The position numbers and the translations under genes were made by a program. Below, in pieces: positions 8,862-17,521 of a DNA stretch of 39,676 nucleotides. Positions within the stretch are counted from its first letter, which is position 1. Each line of letters opens with the position of its first letter. The DNA comes from Jaenimonas drosophilae (Eukaryota; Euglenozoa; Kinetoplastea; Trypanosomatida; Trypanosomatidae): assembly GCA_030849065.1 (NCBI GenBank), contig JASAON010001488.1:1-39676 (forward strand). The letters are read 5' to 3'. The notes under the pieces were generated by a model, which ran no database searches, was not told the origin of the DNA, and was given only the letters and a program-made list of their open reading frames with translations.

Positions 8862-10163
8862 TCACACGTGTTGATCGGAGAGGTGCTCTGACACCATCCA
8901 CGTCCATCGTCGGCCGTCGGATGAGCCACCATCTTCGTCGGTGTGAAGACCAACCCAACCTTTTTTGCCAGGTGCAGGAAGCATCAGTGATTGACGGGCG
9001 TGTTTCAGCACTCGATGGTGCAGCAGTCGCAACACCATCACACGTAGAGGCTGGGCGTAGGCCTCCATCAACGTTCCACGCAAGTCTTCACGGCGCCAAC
9101 GTGTGGCACCAAACCACACCTCCGTCGTACGCTTCGTAGATGCTGCAGAGATGCGACGAGCAGCATATTCGTTGGCAATGTGCTCCGCCAGCCGCCGCAG
9201 ATGTTTGTAGGCCTCAATGCGTCCTACTGTCTGCGTGGGCTGCAACACCATCACCAACATGTGCATTGAGAGAGATACAACGCACGTCCATCGCGGCACC
9301 TCCACAAGATGCTCGTCATCTTCTTCCCCTTTCTTCATCTCCCGCACATTAGCATCTGCAAGGAAGCAGGGTATGCAGTGCGTCTGTGATGATCCATCGA
9401 TTGGCGTCATCATCATCCACACGTACAGTCGCATCATCGTCACGAAGGAGGCATGGAGTGTGCCACCCAACATGCGGAAGTCAGCCACTCGAAGAATGGC
9501 CCACCTCGCGGTGAGGTTCTCCATGTCTTCTGCATCATCCCAACGCAACGATGCATCAATGGCTGCTGTTGGCACACCGCCACGCACTTCACACGGAAGA
9601 CCCATCATGGCGCTCATCAGGTTGATGGACGTGTGAGGAGTTGCGACTGCATTCACCCACAGGGCTTCTTCATTGGCAGCCAACAAGGCGGCGAAGCGCT
9701 CGAAGAAGTGTTGTAGCAACATCCGCGCGGCATCCACGCGTTGACCATGCTCCACATCATCGTTGTGTGTTGGCTCCATCGCCAGATTCCATGTGTGGCG
9801 GCCATGAAGAAGCTCAAAGAGGTCCCAGCTTCGTGCCAATAACACTTGAAGCGCGGATTCCTCTACACGCACGTCCACCTCCGCCATGATCCACAGACGA
9901 CGAGATGTGCTGACGCCATCACCAGCAGCACACAAACACATGAGCCGATTGCTTGTGCGCATGGCCACTTCTGCATGCCTCCCTCCATCTTGACTAAAGG
10001 ATGCAGCCAGACCGCTAATGGCGGTACCAAATCCCACCATCATCAGCTGATCTCGTCGTGATGTGTGTGATGGTGAGAAGAAGATGATGGGGCGCATCGC
10101 TGAGGCGTCATCCTCACCGCCGTCGGACAGACACGGTGCCACAATGGCAAGTCGTATGGGCAT
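8862..10163 (-). CDS. CCZ1-like longin-domain protein (probable Rab7 GEF subunit)
   Basis: Ccz1 pairs with Mon1 to activate Rab7 on late endosomes; related HPS4 and INTU proteins form similar complexes. Seen: 433 residues from the ATG at 10161-10163 (the frame extends 13 codons to a TTG). The first 140 residues follow the order of the Ccz1 first longin domain: a strand IIFFSPS; an amphipathic helix MMVGFGTAISGLAASF; a short strand with MRTSNRLMCL; a strand RLWIMAEVDV; a helix ALQVLLARSWDLFELLHGR. A helix like the conserved Ccz1 one comes next (AARMLLQHFFERFAALL). The middle and C-terminal parts could be the second and third longin domains, with insertions. The match is to fold order and hydrophobic pattern, with little exact identity, so the name needs profile comparison. 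No membrane segment or signal peptide. Confidence 0.6.
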   Translation of the reverse strand: MPIRLAIVAPCLSDGGEDDASAMRPIIFFSPSHTSRRDQLMMVGFGTAISGLAASFSQDGGRHAEVAMRTSNRLMCLCAAGDGVSTSRRLWIMAEVDVRVEESALQVLLARSWDLFELLHGRHTWNLAMEPTHNDDVEHGQRVDAARMLLQHFFERFAALLAANEEALWVNAVATPHTSINLMSAMMGLPCEVRGGVPTAAIDASLRWDDAEDMENLTARWAILRVADFRMLGGTLHASFVTMMRLYVWMMMTPIDGSSQTHCIPCFLADANVREMKKGEEDDEHLVEVPRWTCVVSLSMHMLVMVLQPTQTVGRIEAYKHLRRLAEHIANEYAARRISAASTKRTTEVWFGATRWRREDLRGTLMEAYAQPLRVMVLRLLHHRVLKHARQSLMLPAPGKKGWVGLHTDEDGGSSDGRRWTWMVSEHLSDQHV

Positions 10164-10426
10164 TGAATACACACAAGTCTTAGTAATTGTGGATGAGCTC
10201 AATCAAGGATTCATCTGCCCAACTAACAAGTATGTTGTGATGCTATCAGCTCTACACTACACACCAATAACAAGCACAAAACACAGAAGAAGAACAAGAG
10301 ACGAGTAACGACAGTAACCAGACAACATCATTCGTCTTCATTCACATACATCATTCAGCAACGACCTTGGGAGATGAGCTCCACTCCGAGTGTGACGAAG
10401 AACAACTCCGACTCTTAACCACCGAC

Positions 10427-11002
10427 TTACTTCTTCACGTCGAAGTCCTTCCATGCATTCATCCACTCCTCCGTGGAGCGACGGCCGCTCTTGGTGAGGA
10501 GCACCGAATGAGGGTTGATGCGTAACATGCGCTCCACCCGCTCGTGCAAATCACGACGACTGGCCGGGTGAGGCTGGTCAACCGAGCGTGTGCTGCAGTC
10601 GTAAGCCTCCATCGGCACCTCTGCGGTGGGAGGTGGTGGTGGTGGAGAGATGTGTGAAGCACAGAGCTCCATCACCGCACGAAAGGCGAGTGGCTCATAT
10701 TGCGCGAGGGCCTGTTGCATCCTCGGCATCAACATGATGTTCTGACGAGCCAAATCATTCCTCAAGTGTGGCCATCCACTACCATGCTCGCGAGCAGCTG
10801 CATCCACATTCTTGCGTGTGATGGAGCGCTGCCAGTAGGACTTCTGCTCCACGCGATAACGTGTTTGTGTTCGCATCAAGAAGAAGAGGCGCTTCAGACC
10901 AACTTTGCGCTCAAGACGGGCGCGACCGCGGAGCAGGCCGCGGATGCGGTCCAGCTCAAAGTTGGCGCGGTAATGGAGCGACGGGGTCGTCAGCCGCAGC
11001 AT
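10427..11002 (-). CDS. MRPL20: Mitochondrial large-subunit ribosomal protein bL20m
   Basis: bL20 binds 23S-type rRNA early in large-subunit assembly. Seen: 191 residues. The bL20 core runs through residues 20-115: a long basic helix RGLLRGRARLERKVGLKRLFF, then RSITRKNVDAAAREHGSGW, matching the bacterial R-INAAAR-NG block, then the end LAQYEPLAFRAVMEL, matching the bacterial LA-x-P-x-AF-x-LVE end. A C-terminal extension of about 70 residues with a poly-Pro run (PPPPPP) is not in bacterial bL20 and is typical of enlarged kinetoplastid mitoribosomal proteins. I start at the ATG 11000-11002 (MLRLTTPSLHYR), which gives a basic targeting-like N-terminus and lies 16 nt after a strong acceptor. The frame is open for 30 codons further upstream, but across that acceptor. 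Confidence 0.85.
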   Translation of the reverse strand: MLRLTTPSLHYRANFELDRIRGLLRGRARLERKVGLKRLFFLMRTQTRYRVEQKSYWQRSITRKNVDAAAREHGSGWPHLRNDLARQNIMLMPRMQQALAQYEPLAFRAVMELCASHISPPPPPPTAEVPMEAYDCSTRSVDQPHPASRRDLHERVERMLRINPHSVLLTKSGRRSTEEWMNAWKDFDVKK

Positions 11003-11018
11003 ACCTAACAATCTACGA

Positions 11019-11063
11019 CTACAACACACGTGTGAGATGAGGAAGGGAGAATGGGGGAAGGGC
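11019..11063 (-). promoter_or_regulatory. Probable trans-splice acceptor of bL20m
   Basis: On the minus strand a C/T-rich tract (about 11032-11063) is followed by GTGTTGTAG, with the AG at 11019-11020. The leader would be about 16 nt. This supports the chosen start over the upstream in-frame codons. Confidence 0.65.
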
Positions 11064-11214
11064 ACATGAAGATGTACATGTTGTTGTTGCAAAGAAGAGG
11101 CATCACCGCCACCATAACACTACACAAGATGTATTTTGTTTTATGTAAAAGCACAAACAAAAAGAATGCTGGTCAGCGTGATGTCAGCACCGTCAGAGAC
11201 GATGACGTTCATCA

Positions 11215-11607
11215 TTACGCCTCCTCCTGGTCCTGGATGTTGAAGTACTTGAGCTGGTAGGTGTCCTTGCCGTTGGAGAGGATACGGATCCAGTCACGGA
11301 GGTCCTTCTTCTTGAGGAACTTCTTGGTGAGGTACTTGAAGTACTTCTTGCGGTAGGCCATGGTGGTGGCGACGGTGAGGGTGTTGTCCTTCATGGCCAC
11401 ACGCACCTTGTCGGCGAGCTGACCCTTGCGGCCGTTGAGCTTCGTGTTGCTCTCGAAGTACTGCTGGAAGCTCGTGAGAACCTCAGGGGTGAAGATCTCA
11501 TCCGCAACGGGCACGGAGCAGTCGATCTTGAAGACCTTCTTGCCCTTGGCGAGCTGCTTTTGGCGGATGTAGCTGCGGGAGCCAACCTTAGCGCGAACAG
11601 CGACCAT
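11215..11607 (-). CDS. RPL22: 60S ribosomal protein eL22
   Basis: Cytosolic large-subunit protein that binds rRNA near the peptide exit region. Seen: 130 residues with the eL22 pattern FKIDCSVPVADEIF near residues 26-39, a VRVAMKDNTLTVATTM strand pair, and the diagnostic KYFKYLTKKFLKKKDLRDW around 89-107, ending YQLKYFNIQDQEEA. The N-terminus (MVAVRAKVGSRSYIRQ) is short, unlike the long Ala/Pro/Lys extensions of some trypanosomatids. The ATG lies only 9 nt after a near-perfect acceptor. Confidence 0.97.
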   Translation of the reverse strand: MVAVRAKVGSRSYIRQKQLAKGKKVFKIDCSVPVADEIFTPEVLTSFQQYFESNTKLNGRKGQLADKVRVAMKDNTLTVATTMAYRKKYFKYLTKKFLKKKDLRDWIRILSNGKDTYQLKYFNIQDQEEA

Positions 11608-11927
11608 CCTTCAAACCTAAAGAAAAGAAGAAGAGCGACGACGACGGTGTTGAGGTCACGCACTACAACATGTGTTTGTGTGTGTGTGTGTTAATGAAAA
11701 CAAGAAGGAAGAAAAAGATTCAATTTTTTTGAAATGATTTGCACCCTCTCGTATTGTTGGTTAAGAACTACTTCATGAGCGTGTGTGGCACAATTTACGA
11801 TCAAGACCTTCCTCTCCTACTTCACTCCCAGCTGTTGCTCAACATGGAGGACGTCGGAGTTGCTTCTGTGGAACACACCATGAAGCACATGACGTGATGT
11901 ACGTACTTCTCTTAACTAGGAATGAGC
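11608..11927. other. Intergenic region between eL22 and the mS47-like gene
   Basis: Besides the eL22 acceptor it has a GT repeat around 11670-11690 and A/T-rich sequence near 11700-11735. No further gene is seen. Confidence 0.5.
11617..11634 (-). promoter_or_regulatory. Trans-splice acceptor of eL22
   Basis: An uninterrupted pyrimidine tract (CTCTTCTTCTTTTCTTTAG on the minus strand) ends in an AG at 11617-11618. The mRNA leader beyond the spliced leader would be 9 nt, typical of highly expressed ribosomal protein genes. Confidence 0.75.
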
Positions 11928-14900
11928 CTAGTGCGTATCCTCCGTCATCTCTTCGACCGCCGCAGCAGAGACGAGCTCCTCCGCTTCATGCAGTTCCTCA
12001 GTCATGCGCTTCTCCGATGCTGCGCCATCCATCAAATTCTTCAGAAAGGCATTGAGGTCTGCCTCCTCCTCCGAGGCCTTCTTGGATGTCTGGCGCTTGC
12101 CCATACGCAGGCCAGACGGATTCGGATGATGCCCGGGCTGAATGAACCAACGGTAGTACTCATCGTCATAGATCTTCTCCTGCTGCGTCGCGATAGTGAC
12201 GCGGTCATCCAGCTTGCCCTGCATGGCCTTCGTACGCAAGTCGCGGGCCCAGTTTTCTACACCACTTTCTGCCCGCTTCACCTCCCGCATCAAGCGCTCT
12301 TCCAGCATGGCGTTGCTCTCCTCACCCGCACCTGTGCCATCTGCCGCAGATGTGGTCGGGTAGTAGCTGTGGATGCCACGACCCTCTTCGTCGTAGACCG
12401 CCTTCTCCGCCGCGCGGTATTGCTGCTCATAAAAGGCCTTGGAGCCTTCCGTGAAGCCGTCGCGGCGCCAGCTGGAGGCGGAGTCCTCAAAGGGGTGGCG
12501 CGCCATATCGTAGAAGCTCACGTTGTTGGGCACCACCGCGTTGCTCGTCCACGGCTCCACCCGTGGCTTCCCATCTTCCGTTGTCTCACCTAGGCCAGCC
12601 ACAACCTCCACACCACCAGCATCCTCCAACATGCCATCCAGACGCTCACTCTTGCTGCAGTAGATGGAGGTATCCAGGGCGGCGGTATGATCGTCGTCGT
12701 AGGTGATGGGGGTGCGGAGCTTTGCCACCTCGTCCGAGGGAACCTCAGCGAGTGTGCGCGGGCTCCATCGTGGTCGGAGTGCGAAAGAATGGCCATCCAA
12801 GACTACATTGCGCTCAAAGACGGCGTCGTAGTCGGGCAATGGTCGTGTGGGGAGGTGTGAAAGGTGAATGTTGCGCTCACGGTCCTCCTTGATGGCATTC
12901 CACTCTTCTGGAGAGTGGTTGGTGTGTTGGCCCACAGCGTAGAAGTCGGGTCGCTTCATGCTTCGCACAAGGTAGCGGAACTCCATCTCTAGGCTATCGG
13001 AGAGGCTTGGGATCTGCTCAGCTGAACCATCTCCACGCACCTCATGCAGCAGCCCGAGACTTGCCTTGAGGGCATAGGGTGACTGCAGCAGCAGTTGGTG
13101 CTTCACGGCGTAGGCCCACTCAGAGAAGTAGAGCGACTGACGCTTCACAATGAGATAGATGGGCGGGTACTTCAGCTCTGCGCGTGGGTCCTCAATGGAG
13201 GGATCGGCGTGGAGCATCTCCGCCACATCGCGGTCGCTCTGGATCGGGCAGGTATCGAGGGTAGGCAGGTACCAGCCAAGCTCCACCTCACGGGTGGCGG
13301 GCATGTTTAGTGCTGCCAGCACCCGACGCTTCAGCTCAGGCAAGGCCTGGTCCTCACCACTGCGGCTCGGTTCAAAGACGAAGTCGAAGTCAATGAGGCG
13401 GCCCTCACAGCCTTCCATCTTCACGTACACGTGGCGGGCATGTGGTGCGGCACGCATCTCGGTATAGCGGTGGTACTCCTCCTCGCGCTGTGCCTGCCAA
13501 CGTCGCAGTTTGGCCTCATCGCCGTGAACCACGACTTGCACGTCACCATGGCGCTGAAGGACGTACGACGTGAAGATGTCTGCGGCCTGACGCACAGCCA
13601 CCTCCTCCACGGGGGCACTACGGTCCCACGGACTGAGTGTGTAGCGTAGCTGCGAGGCATCCAGCTTGGCAACGGCCTCAGCCACGGAGGAGATGGTGAA
13701 GGGCGTCGTTGCGTAGTGGAGCTCCTCACATTGGTTGTGTGCATCCGTCAAGGGTAGCTTTTCAACCTCACTGAGACTTGCCATGATGTCTTCCACGGAG
13801 GACTGATCAGCGAAGATATCCTCGATCCAGCGAGCGCGAAGTGGGGTGATGGCAGTACGCTCCACCGCCGACGAGTGAGCCTCCTTCATGCGGAAGGCAG
13901 AGTCCAGCAAATGGCCAAGCTGCCACGCCACCGCATCATTGTGCATGTGCTCTGACTGATTAAACCAGTCCTTGATGTGGTAGCTTACATCCTCCAGGGA
14001 GGTGTAGAGGTCCGTCCAGCCCAGACGCAGTGCATCTCCAGCAAAGAGGGAGGCACCAGTCAGCATCACAAATTCCGCAACACCCGGCATCTTCAAGGAG
14101 GTCTCGGGACGTGCGAGAAGACGTGTGAGGCCACCAAACGGGGTGACGCCCGTGTTGGGGCCGTCAAAGATGAACTCAGACGAGTCCTTCAAGGCTGGAA
14201 ACTTGCTCGCGAGGGCCAATCCGCAGCCGCTGCCACGGCACTTGCCGTTGACGAGGGTCATGAGGGGGCGGGCCGCGGTGTAGGTGCGATAAATGAGAGC
14301 AGCATGCTCGCGGAGCATCTCGTCGGCACGATCAATGTGACGATTGGCATCGCGCAGGAGGACCGCCACATCCTTCTCGACGGACTTGGGGGCATCTTGT
14401 GCAGTAGTGGATGAAGAAGCCAACTTCGCCGCGGCGCGTTCACGAAGGAGGTTGGCCATGGAGATGTCGTGGCCAAGCTGCGCCATATCCACGCCACCAC
14501 AGAAGTAGTCGGTGCATCCAGACTGTGCAGCCTCCACCACCGTTAGCTTTGAATACACCCCATTAGTGGCACGATCGATGCACGTCTGGAGGTCCTTTGC
14601 GAGGGAGGAGGAGAGCACCTGGTGGCGATTGGGGTCATTGATGTAGATGGTATTACTGAATCGTCCATCATTGCCAGTGAGTGTGTGCGTTCGGTTAAGG
14701 GGCCGTGACATGGCCTGCATCATTTGGTGATCAAATTCGCCACGGAACTCCGCATTGATGCCCGGCACACGACCATGTGTGGGCCCGCGTGTTTCGCGGT
14801 GGAAGCGTGCCTCCTGCACATCCGTTTGCGTCACGAGGGGTCCGAGAAGACTCATTGAGTCGGTGGCGTTGAGACGGATATCACCCTCACCGGGGCGGCG

Positions 14901-15398
14901 GTGGCTGAACATCTTGTTCCAGTGCTCCGGGTCACTGAAGACACGCTTGTTGGGGTCAAAGCTCGTGGATATGTCAGCGTGTGGGGCCATGGTGGGGTCC
15001 TGCCCAGCGAAGCGTGGACGTTGATGAACGAGAGTTGGGTGAAGCTGTTCGTGGAAGTCGTGCGCAACGCGCTGGTGACGATGCGGCAGACGTGCCTGGC
15101 CTTGCTCTTGACCCCAGTGGAGATAATCAATGAAGTCCTTCTTCACACGAAAGCGTTGATGCGTGTCATAGTGGGTGAGGAACTGAACACCAGATTGGCG
15201 GTTGGGGTGGTTGGCGTAGCGTTGGTAGAAGCGGAACTCAATAGGTGTGCCTAGAGGGCGATACTCACGCACGTCGAGGGTCTTCAACCCACGTCGTGGC
15301 TCCTGCATGCTCGAGGGCCCATACGCCCATCCGGCATACGGGTAGCACGGCACCAGACGCCTACGCAGCATCACTAGTTTGGTTGGGGGATTCTTCAT
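11928..15398 (-). CDS. Large protein with an enoyl-CoA hydratase/HIBCH-like domain; probable mitoribosomal mS47
   Basis: Mitoribosomal small subunits of several eukaryotes contain a 3-hydroxyisobutyryl-CoA hydrolase-like protein, mS47. Seen: 1156 residues, far longer than a 350-400 residue HIBCH enzyme. The crotonase-fold core starts near residue 280: KLTVVEAAQSGCTDYFCGGVDM (first oxyanion segment, about 284-305), then LMTLVNGKCRGSGCGLALAS (379-398) and FDGPNTGVTPFGGLTRLLAR (411-430), with a helical hydrolase-type part to about 640. In HIBCH the last motif has a catalytic Glu after the Pro (PET-x-IGLFPDVG); here it is Asn415, so hydrolysis is unlikely and a structural role fits. The first 250 residues are basic and extended; the last 500 are acidic and without a known domain. 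The ATG at 15396-15398 gives MKNPPTKLVMLRRRLVP, a plausible import signal. A catalytically dead mitochondrial protein outside the ribosome is the alternative. Confidence 0.8.
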   Translation of the reverse strand: MKNPPTKLVMLRRRLVPCYPYAGWAYGPSSMQEPRRGLKTLDVREYRPLGTPIEFRFYQRYANHPNRQSGVQFLTHYDTHQRFRVKKDFIDYLHWGQEQGQARLPHRHQRVAHDFHEQLHPTLVHQRPRFAGQDPTMAPHADISTSFDPNKRVFSDPEHWNKMFSHRRPGEGDIRLNATDSMSLLGPLVTQTDVQEARFHRETRGPTHGRVPGINAEFRGEFDHQMMQAMSRPLNRTHTLTGNDGRFSNTIYINDPNRHQVLSSSLAKDLQTCIDRATNGVYSKLTVVEAAQSGCTDYFCGGVDMAQLGHDISMANLLRERAAAKLASSSTTAQDAPKSVEKDVAVLLRDANRHIDRADEMLREHAALIYRTYTAARPLMTLVNGKCRGSGCGLALASKFPALKDSSEFIFDGPNTGVTPFGGLTRLLARPETSLKMPGVAEFVMLTGASLFAGDALRLGWTDLYTSLEDVSYHIKDWFNQSEHMHNDAVAWQLGHLLDSAFRMKEAHSSAVERTAITPLRARWIEDIFADQSSVEDIMASLSEVEKLPLTDAHNQCEELHYATTPFTISSVAEAVAKLDASQLRYTLSPWDRSAPVEEVAVRQAADIFTSYVLQRHGDVQVVVHGDEAKLRRWQAQREEEYHRYTEMRAAPHARHVYVKMEGCEGRLIDFDFVFEPSRSGEDQALPELKRRVLAALNMPATREVELGWYLPTLDTCPIQSDRDVAEMLHADPSIEDPRAELKYPPIYLIVKRQSLYFSEWAYAVKHQLLLQSPYALKASLGLLHEVRGDGSAEQIPSLSDSLEMEFRYLVRSMKRPDFYAVGQHTNHSPEEWNAIKEDRERNIHLSHLPTRPLPDYDAVFERNVVLDGHSFALRPRWSPRTLAEVPSDEVAKLRTPITYDDDHTAALDTSIYCSKSERLDGMLEDAGGVEVVAGLGETTEDGKPRVEPWTSNAVVPNNVSFYDMARHPFEDSASSWRRDGFTEGSKAFYEQQYRAAEKAVYDEEGRGIHSYYPTTSAADGTGAGEESNAMLEERLMREVKRAESGVENWARDLRTKAMQGKLDDRVTIATQQEKIYDDEYYRWFIQPGHHPNPSGLRMGKRQTSKKASEEEADLNAFLKNLMDGAASEKRMTEELHEAEELVSAAAVEEMTEDTH

Positions 15399-15659
15399 AT
15401 TGGTGCAACAAAGCGTGGCAAAGAAGAAGAGAAGGCGCAGTGACTAGAGTACATCAGCACAGACACATTCAGTGGGTATGGCCATCCGGTGATCCAACTC
15501 TTGCATCCACAATTTCGTTACGGGGAAAACGGCATGCGGCTGCCGTGATGAGCCAACATTGGGTGGCATCCTACTTCATGCTTCCTCACGAGGCTCTGAG
15601 TGGCAGCCCCATCAGCAACTCCCGCGACAGACGGCCATCCCAGCACCATCCACACAGCC

Positions 15660-16502
15660 TTACGGCTTACGCGGCACTGAGTTCAGCGCCTTGAAGGCGT
15701 TCACGAACATGTCGTAGTCGCGATTCATGAAGATGCAGAGCTCCACCTTCTTATCATCACGGAGGACGTACTCACGGTCAAAGGCATGCAGCTGCTCAAA
15801 GGCCAGATTGAGAGCCTCGTGGGTGAGGGGTGGCAGCTGGTTGTACAGCGGGCCAGCGAGCTCGCCACTGGAGACAGGCTGCATCCGCAGCGTCTGGCAC
15901 TCACTCATGACGAACTCGTGAAGAATGTTGCGGTAGGCACGTGAGAGCTCAATCGCCGCCTCACGCTCCGACCAGATGCCCTCGCGGAAGTCTGGCCCAA
16001 CGGTATGGATGACGTGTTTGGTGTTCTCCTCTCCAGGGTTCTTGGTGTCGGTGTAGCTGTGGTGCTTGGCATCACACACCTTGCTCATGGCCATCACCAC
16101 CTCATCGGGCAGCACCTTCTTCAGCCCCAGCCACTTGTAAATGGCCGCGGAGGTGCCAGTTGCCTTGCGCAGATCCGTTGAGTAGAGATTGGTGAGCTCC
16201 GTTGGGTCGGTTATCACCACCGTCGCGTCGGGCTCCGCCGCCTCACGTCGCAGACTTCCCTGCAAAGACATTTGGTTGCCCATCAGACCATAGGGCTTCA
16301 CCTCCACCTTACGCATCCACTGCTCCTGTGGTGAGTGGTGCGTACTGCCTTGGTAGAAGGACTTGCTGGCCACAGCCATGATGGCCATGCCGATGCCGAA
16401 ACGAAGCCATGGGAAGCCTCTGCGGTAGTTGGTGCCGAAGAGCATCTGCGGCGCGCGCTTGCGGCCATCACGGGTGAGTCGGCCATCCAGAGAAGAGACC
16501 AT
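15660..16502 (-). CDS. Macro-domain protein with an N-terminal membrane segment
   Basis: Macro domains bind or hydrolyse ADP-ribose groups. Seen: 280 residues. A hydrophobic segment at about 34-50 (RFGIGMAIMAVASKSFY) after a basic N-terminus suggests a mitochondrial or other membrane anchor. The macro-type fold runs about 90-265: a strand ATVVITDPTEL; the hallmark KHVIHTVGPDF at 162-172; a helix of the REAAIELSRAYRNILHEF type; then the strand-loop RMQPVSSGELAGPLY (206-220), matching the phosphate-binding PAIS-x-G-x-x-G-x-P loop. The usual first loop (NAAN then GGGVDGAI) is replaced by LYSTDLRKATGTSAAIY, so the glycine-rich loop and the catalytic Asn are absent; it may bind rather than cleave. 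Start: the ATG 16500-16502; the frame runs 29 codons further upstream through low-complexity leader. Which membrane it sits in is not clear. Confidence 0.8.
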   Translation of the reverse strand: MVSSLDGRLTRDGRKRAPQMLFGTNYRRGFPWLRFGIGMAIMAVASKSFYQGSTHHSPQEQWMRKVEVKPYGLMGNQMSLQGSLRREAAEPDATVVITDPTELTNLYSTDLRKATGTSAAIYKWLGLKKVLPDEVVMAMSKVCDAKHHSYTDTKNPGEENTKHVIHTVGPDFREGIWSEREAAIELSRAYRNILHEFVMSECQTLRMQPVSSGELAGPLYNQLPPLTHEALNLAFEQLHAFDREYVLRDDKKVELCIFMNRDYDMFVNAFKALNSVPRKP

Positions 16503-16726
16503 CCTTGATGATGATGTAAGTCCTTGTGTGTGTGTGCGTGTCTGCGTGTAGGCAGCTTCTACACTTTCTGTGAGGAGTGCTTGCAACAAGTATGATGGGA
16601 AGAAGAAATGGTATGAATGCTTGTCTCAAAACACATCGCCAGAACCAGTGCAGTGTACGTCTGTACCATTACAGACACACACTCAGCGCAATGAACATGT
16701 GTGGGGCAAAAACTGAAAACAAAAAA

Positions 16727-16738
16727 AAGTGCGTCTAT
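16727..16738 (-). promoter_or_regulatory. Element ATAGACGCACTT downstream of H4 copy 1
   Basis: A 12-nt sequence 39 nt after the H4 stop codon, repeated exactly downstream of copy 2 (17316-17327) although the surrounding flanks differ. It may be a 3' UTR control element; the ATAGA core resembles the kinetoplastid cell-cycle octamer. Confidence 0.45.
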
Positions 16739-16777
16739 CATTGAATCCACCACAAGTGTGTGAGCTTCAACGTCACT

Positions 16778-17080
16778 CTACGCATAACCGTAGAGGATGT
16801 GGCCGCGCTTGCGGAGGGCGTTCACCACATCAGAGGCGGTGACGGTCTTCTTGCGGGCGTACTCCGTGAAGGAGGTGGCATCACGCACAACACCCTCGAC
16901 GTAGCTCTTGAGCACGCGGCGGACCTCCTCGTAGATCTCGGATGAGATACGCTTCACACCACCACGGCGAGCGAGACGGCGGATGGAGCCGCGGGTGATA
17001 CCGCGGATGTTGTCGCGGAGGACCTTCTTCTGGCGCTTCTGGCTGCCCTTGGCGTCAGCGGACTTCTTACCCTTGGCCAT
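16778..17080 (-). CDS. H4: Histone H4, complete copy
   Basis: Core histone pairing with H3 in the nucleosome. Seen: 100 residues, [19 protein letters not shown] then [27 protein letters not shown], and the C-terminal [20 protein letters not shown] with the LYGYA end. The globular fold is conserved, but the N-terminal tail differs strongly from the [20 protein letters not shown] type of most eukaryotes, as known for kinetoplastids: few glycines and several lysines available for acetylation. I start at the ATG 17078-17080; 20 further upstream codons in frame are Asn/His-rich leader across the acceptor. The last 55 codons, stop included, are identical base for base to those of a second copy at 17357-17521. 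Confidence 0.97.
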   Translation of the reverse strand: MAKGKKSADAKGSQKRQKKVLRDNIRGITRGSIRRLARRGGVKRISSEIYEEVRRVLKSYVEGVVRDATSFTEYARKKTVTASDVVNALRKRGHILYGYA

Positions 17081-17128
17081 GATGTGTATGTGTTGGAAGT
17101 TGTTGTTGTTGTAAAAATTGAGAGTATC

Positions 17129-17165
17129 TAGCAAACACAAGCACAGACGGTGAACGAAGAAAAAG
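17129..17165 (-). promoter_or_regulatory. Probable trans-splice acceptor of histone H4 copy 1
   Basis: On the minus strand CTTTTTCTTC (17157-17165) and a T-rich stretch lead to TTTGCTAG, with the AG at 17129-17130. The 48-nt leader carries a CAA repeat (17099-17112), which should be unstructured. Confidence 0.6.
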
Positions 17166-17315
17166 CAACTTCACTGAAGGTATAGGCTCGCATGTTTCTT
17201 CATGATCAATGAGAGTACGACACCTGCGCAAAGATACAAAAGGGCCTGTAGGAGCTCATCCACATCGAGCTTCACTTCCATGAACCAAACAAACAAGAAA
17301 GAAGAGAGATGAATC

Positions 17316-17327
17316 AAGTGCGTCTAT
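17316..17327 (-). promoter_or_regulatory. Element ATAGACGCACTT downstream of H4 copy 2
   Basis: Exact 12-nt match to 16727-16738, here 29 nt after the stop codon of the second H4 copy. The role in mRNA stability or cell-cycle timing is inferred from position and conservation. Confidence 0.45.
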
Positions 17328-17356
17328 TTTTGGCACAACCACACATGGTATACGCT

Positions 17357-17521
17357 CTACGCATAACCGTAGAGGATGTGGCCGCGCTTGCGGAGGGCGT
17401 TCACCACATCAGAGGCGGTGACGGTCTTCTTGCGGGCGTACTCCGTGAAGGAGGTGGCATCACGCACAACACCCTCGACGTAGCTCTTGAGCACGCGGCG
17501 GACCTCCTCGTAGATCTCGGA
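17357..17521 (-). CDS. H4: Histone H4, second copy, 5' part lost at an assembly gap
   Basis: The last 54 codons and stop of a second histone H4 gene (from [11 protein letters not shown] to GHILYGYA). All 165 bases match copy 1. Homology stops exactly at the undetermined base 17522; what follows is unrelated non-coding sequence, so the break reflects the assembly and not a true truncation. Histone genes are tandemly repeated in kinetoplastids, so at least the N-terminal half of this copy, and possibly more copies, are missing between 17521 and 17523. The match ends a few bases past the stop (the flanks share only ctctacgc), so the UTRs of the two copies differ apart from a 12-nt element. Confidence 0.93.
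   Translation of the reverse strand, partial: SEIYEEVRRVLKSYVEGVVRDATSFTEYARKKTVTASDVVNALRKRGHILYGYA

Noticed and set aside
10221..10227. AACTAAC, as at the start of the kinetoplastid spliced leader
   Set aside because: Only seven bases match; the rest of the leader and a splice donor are missing.
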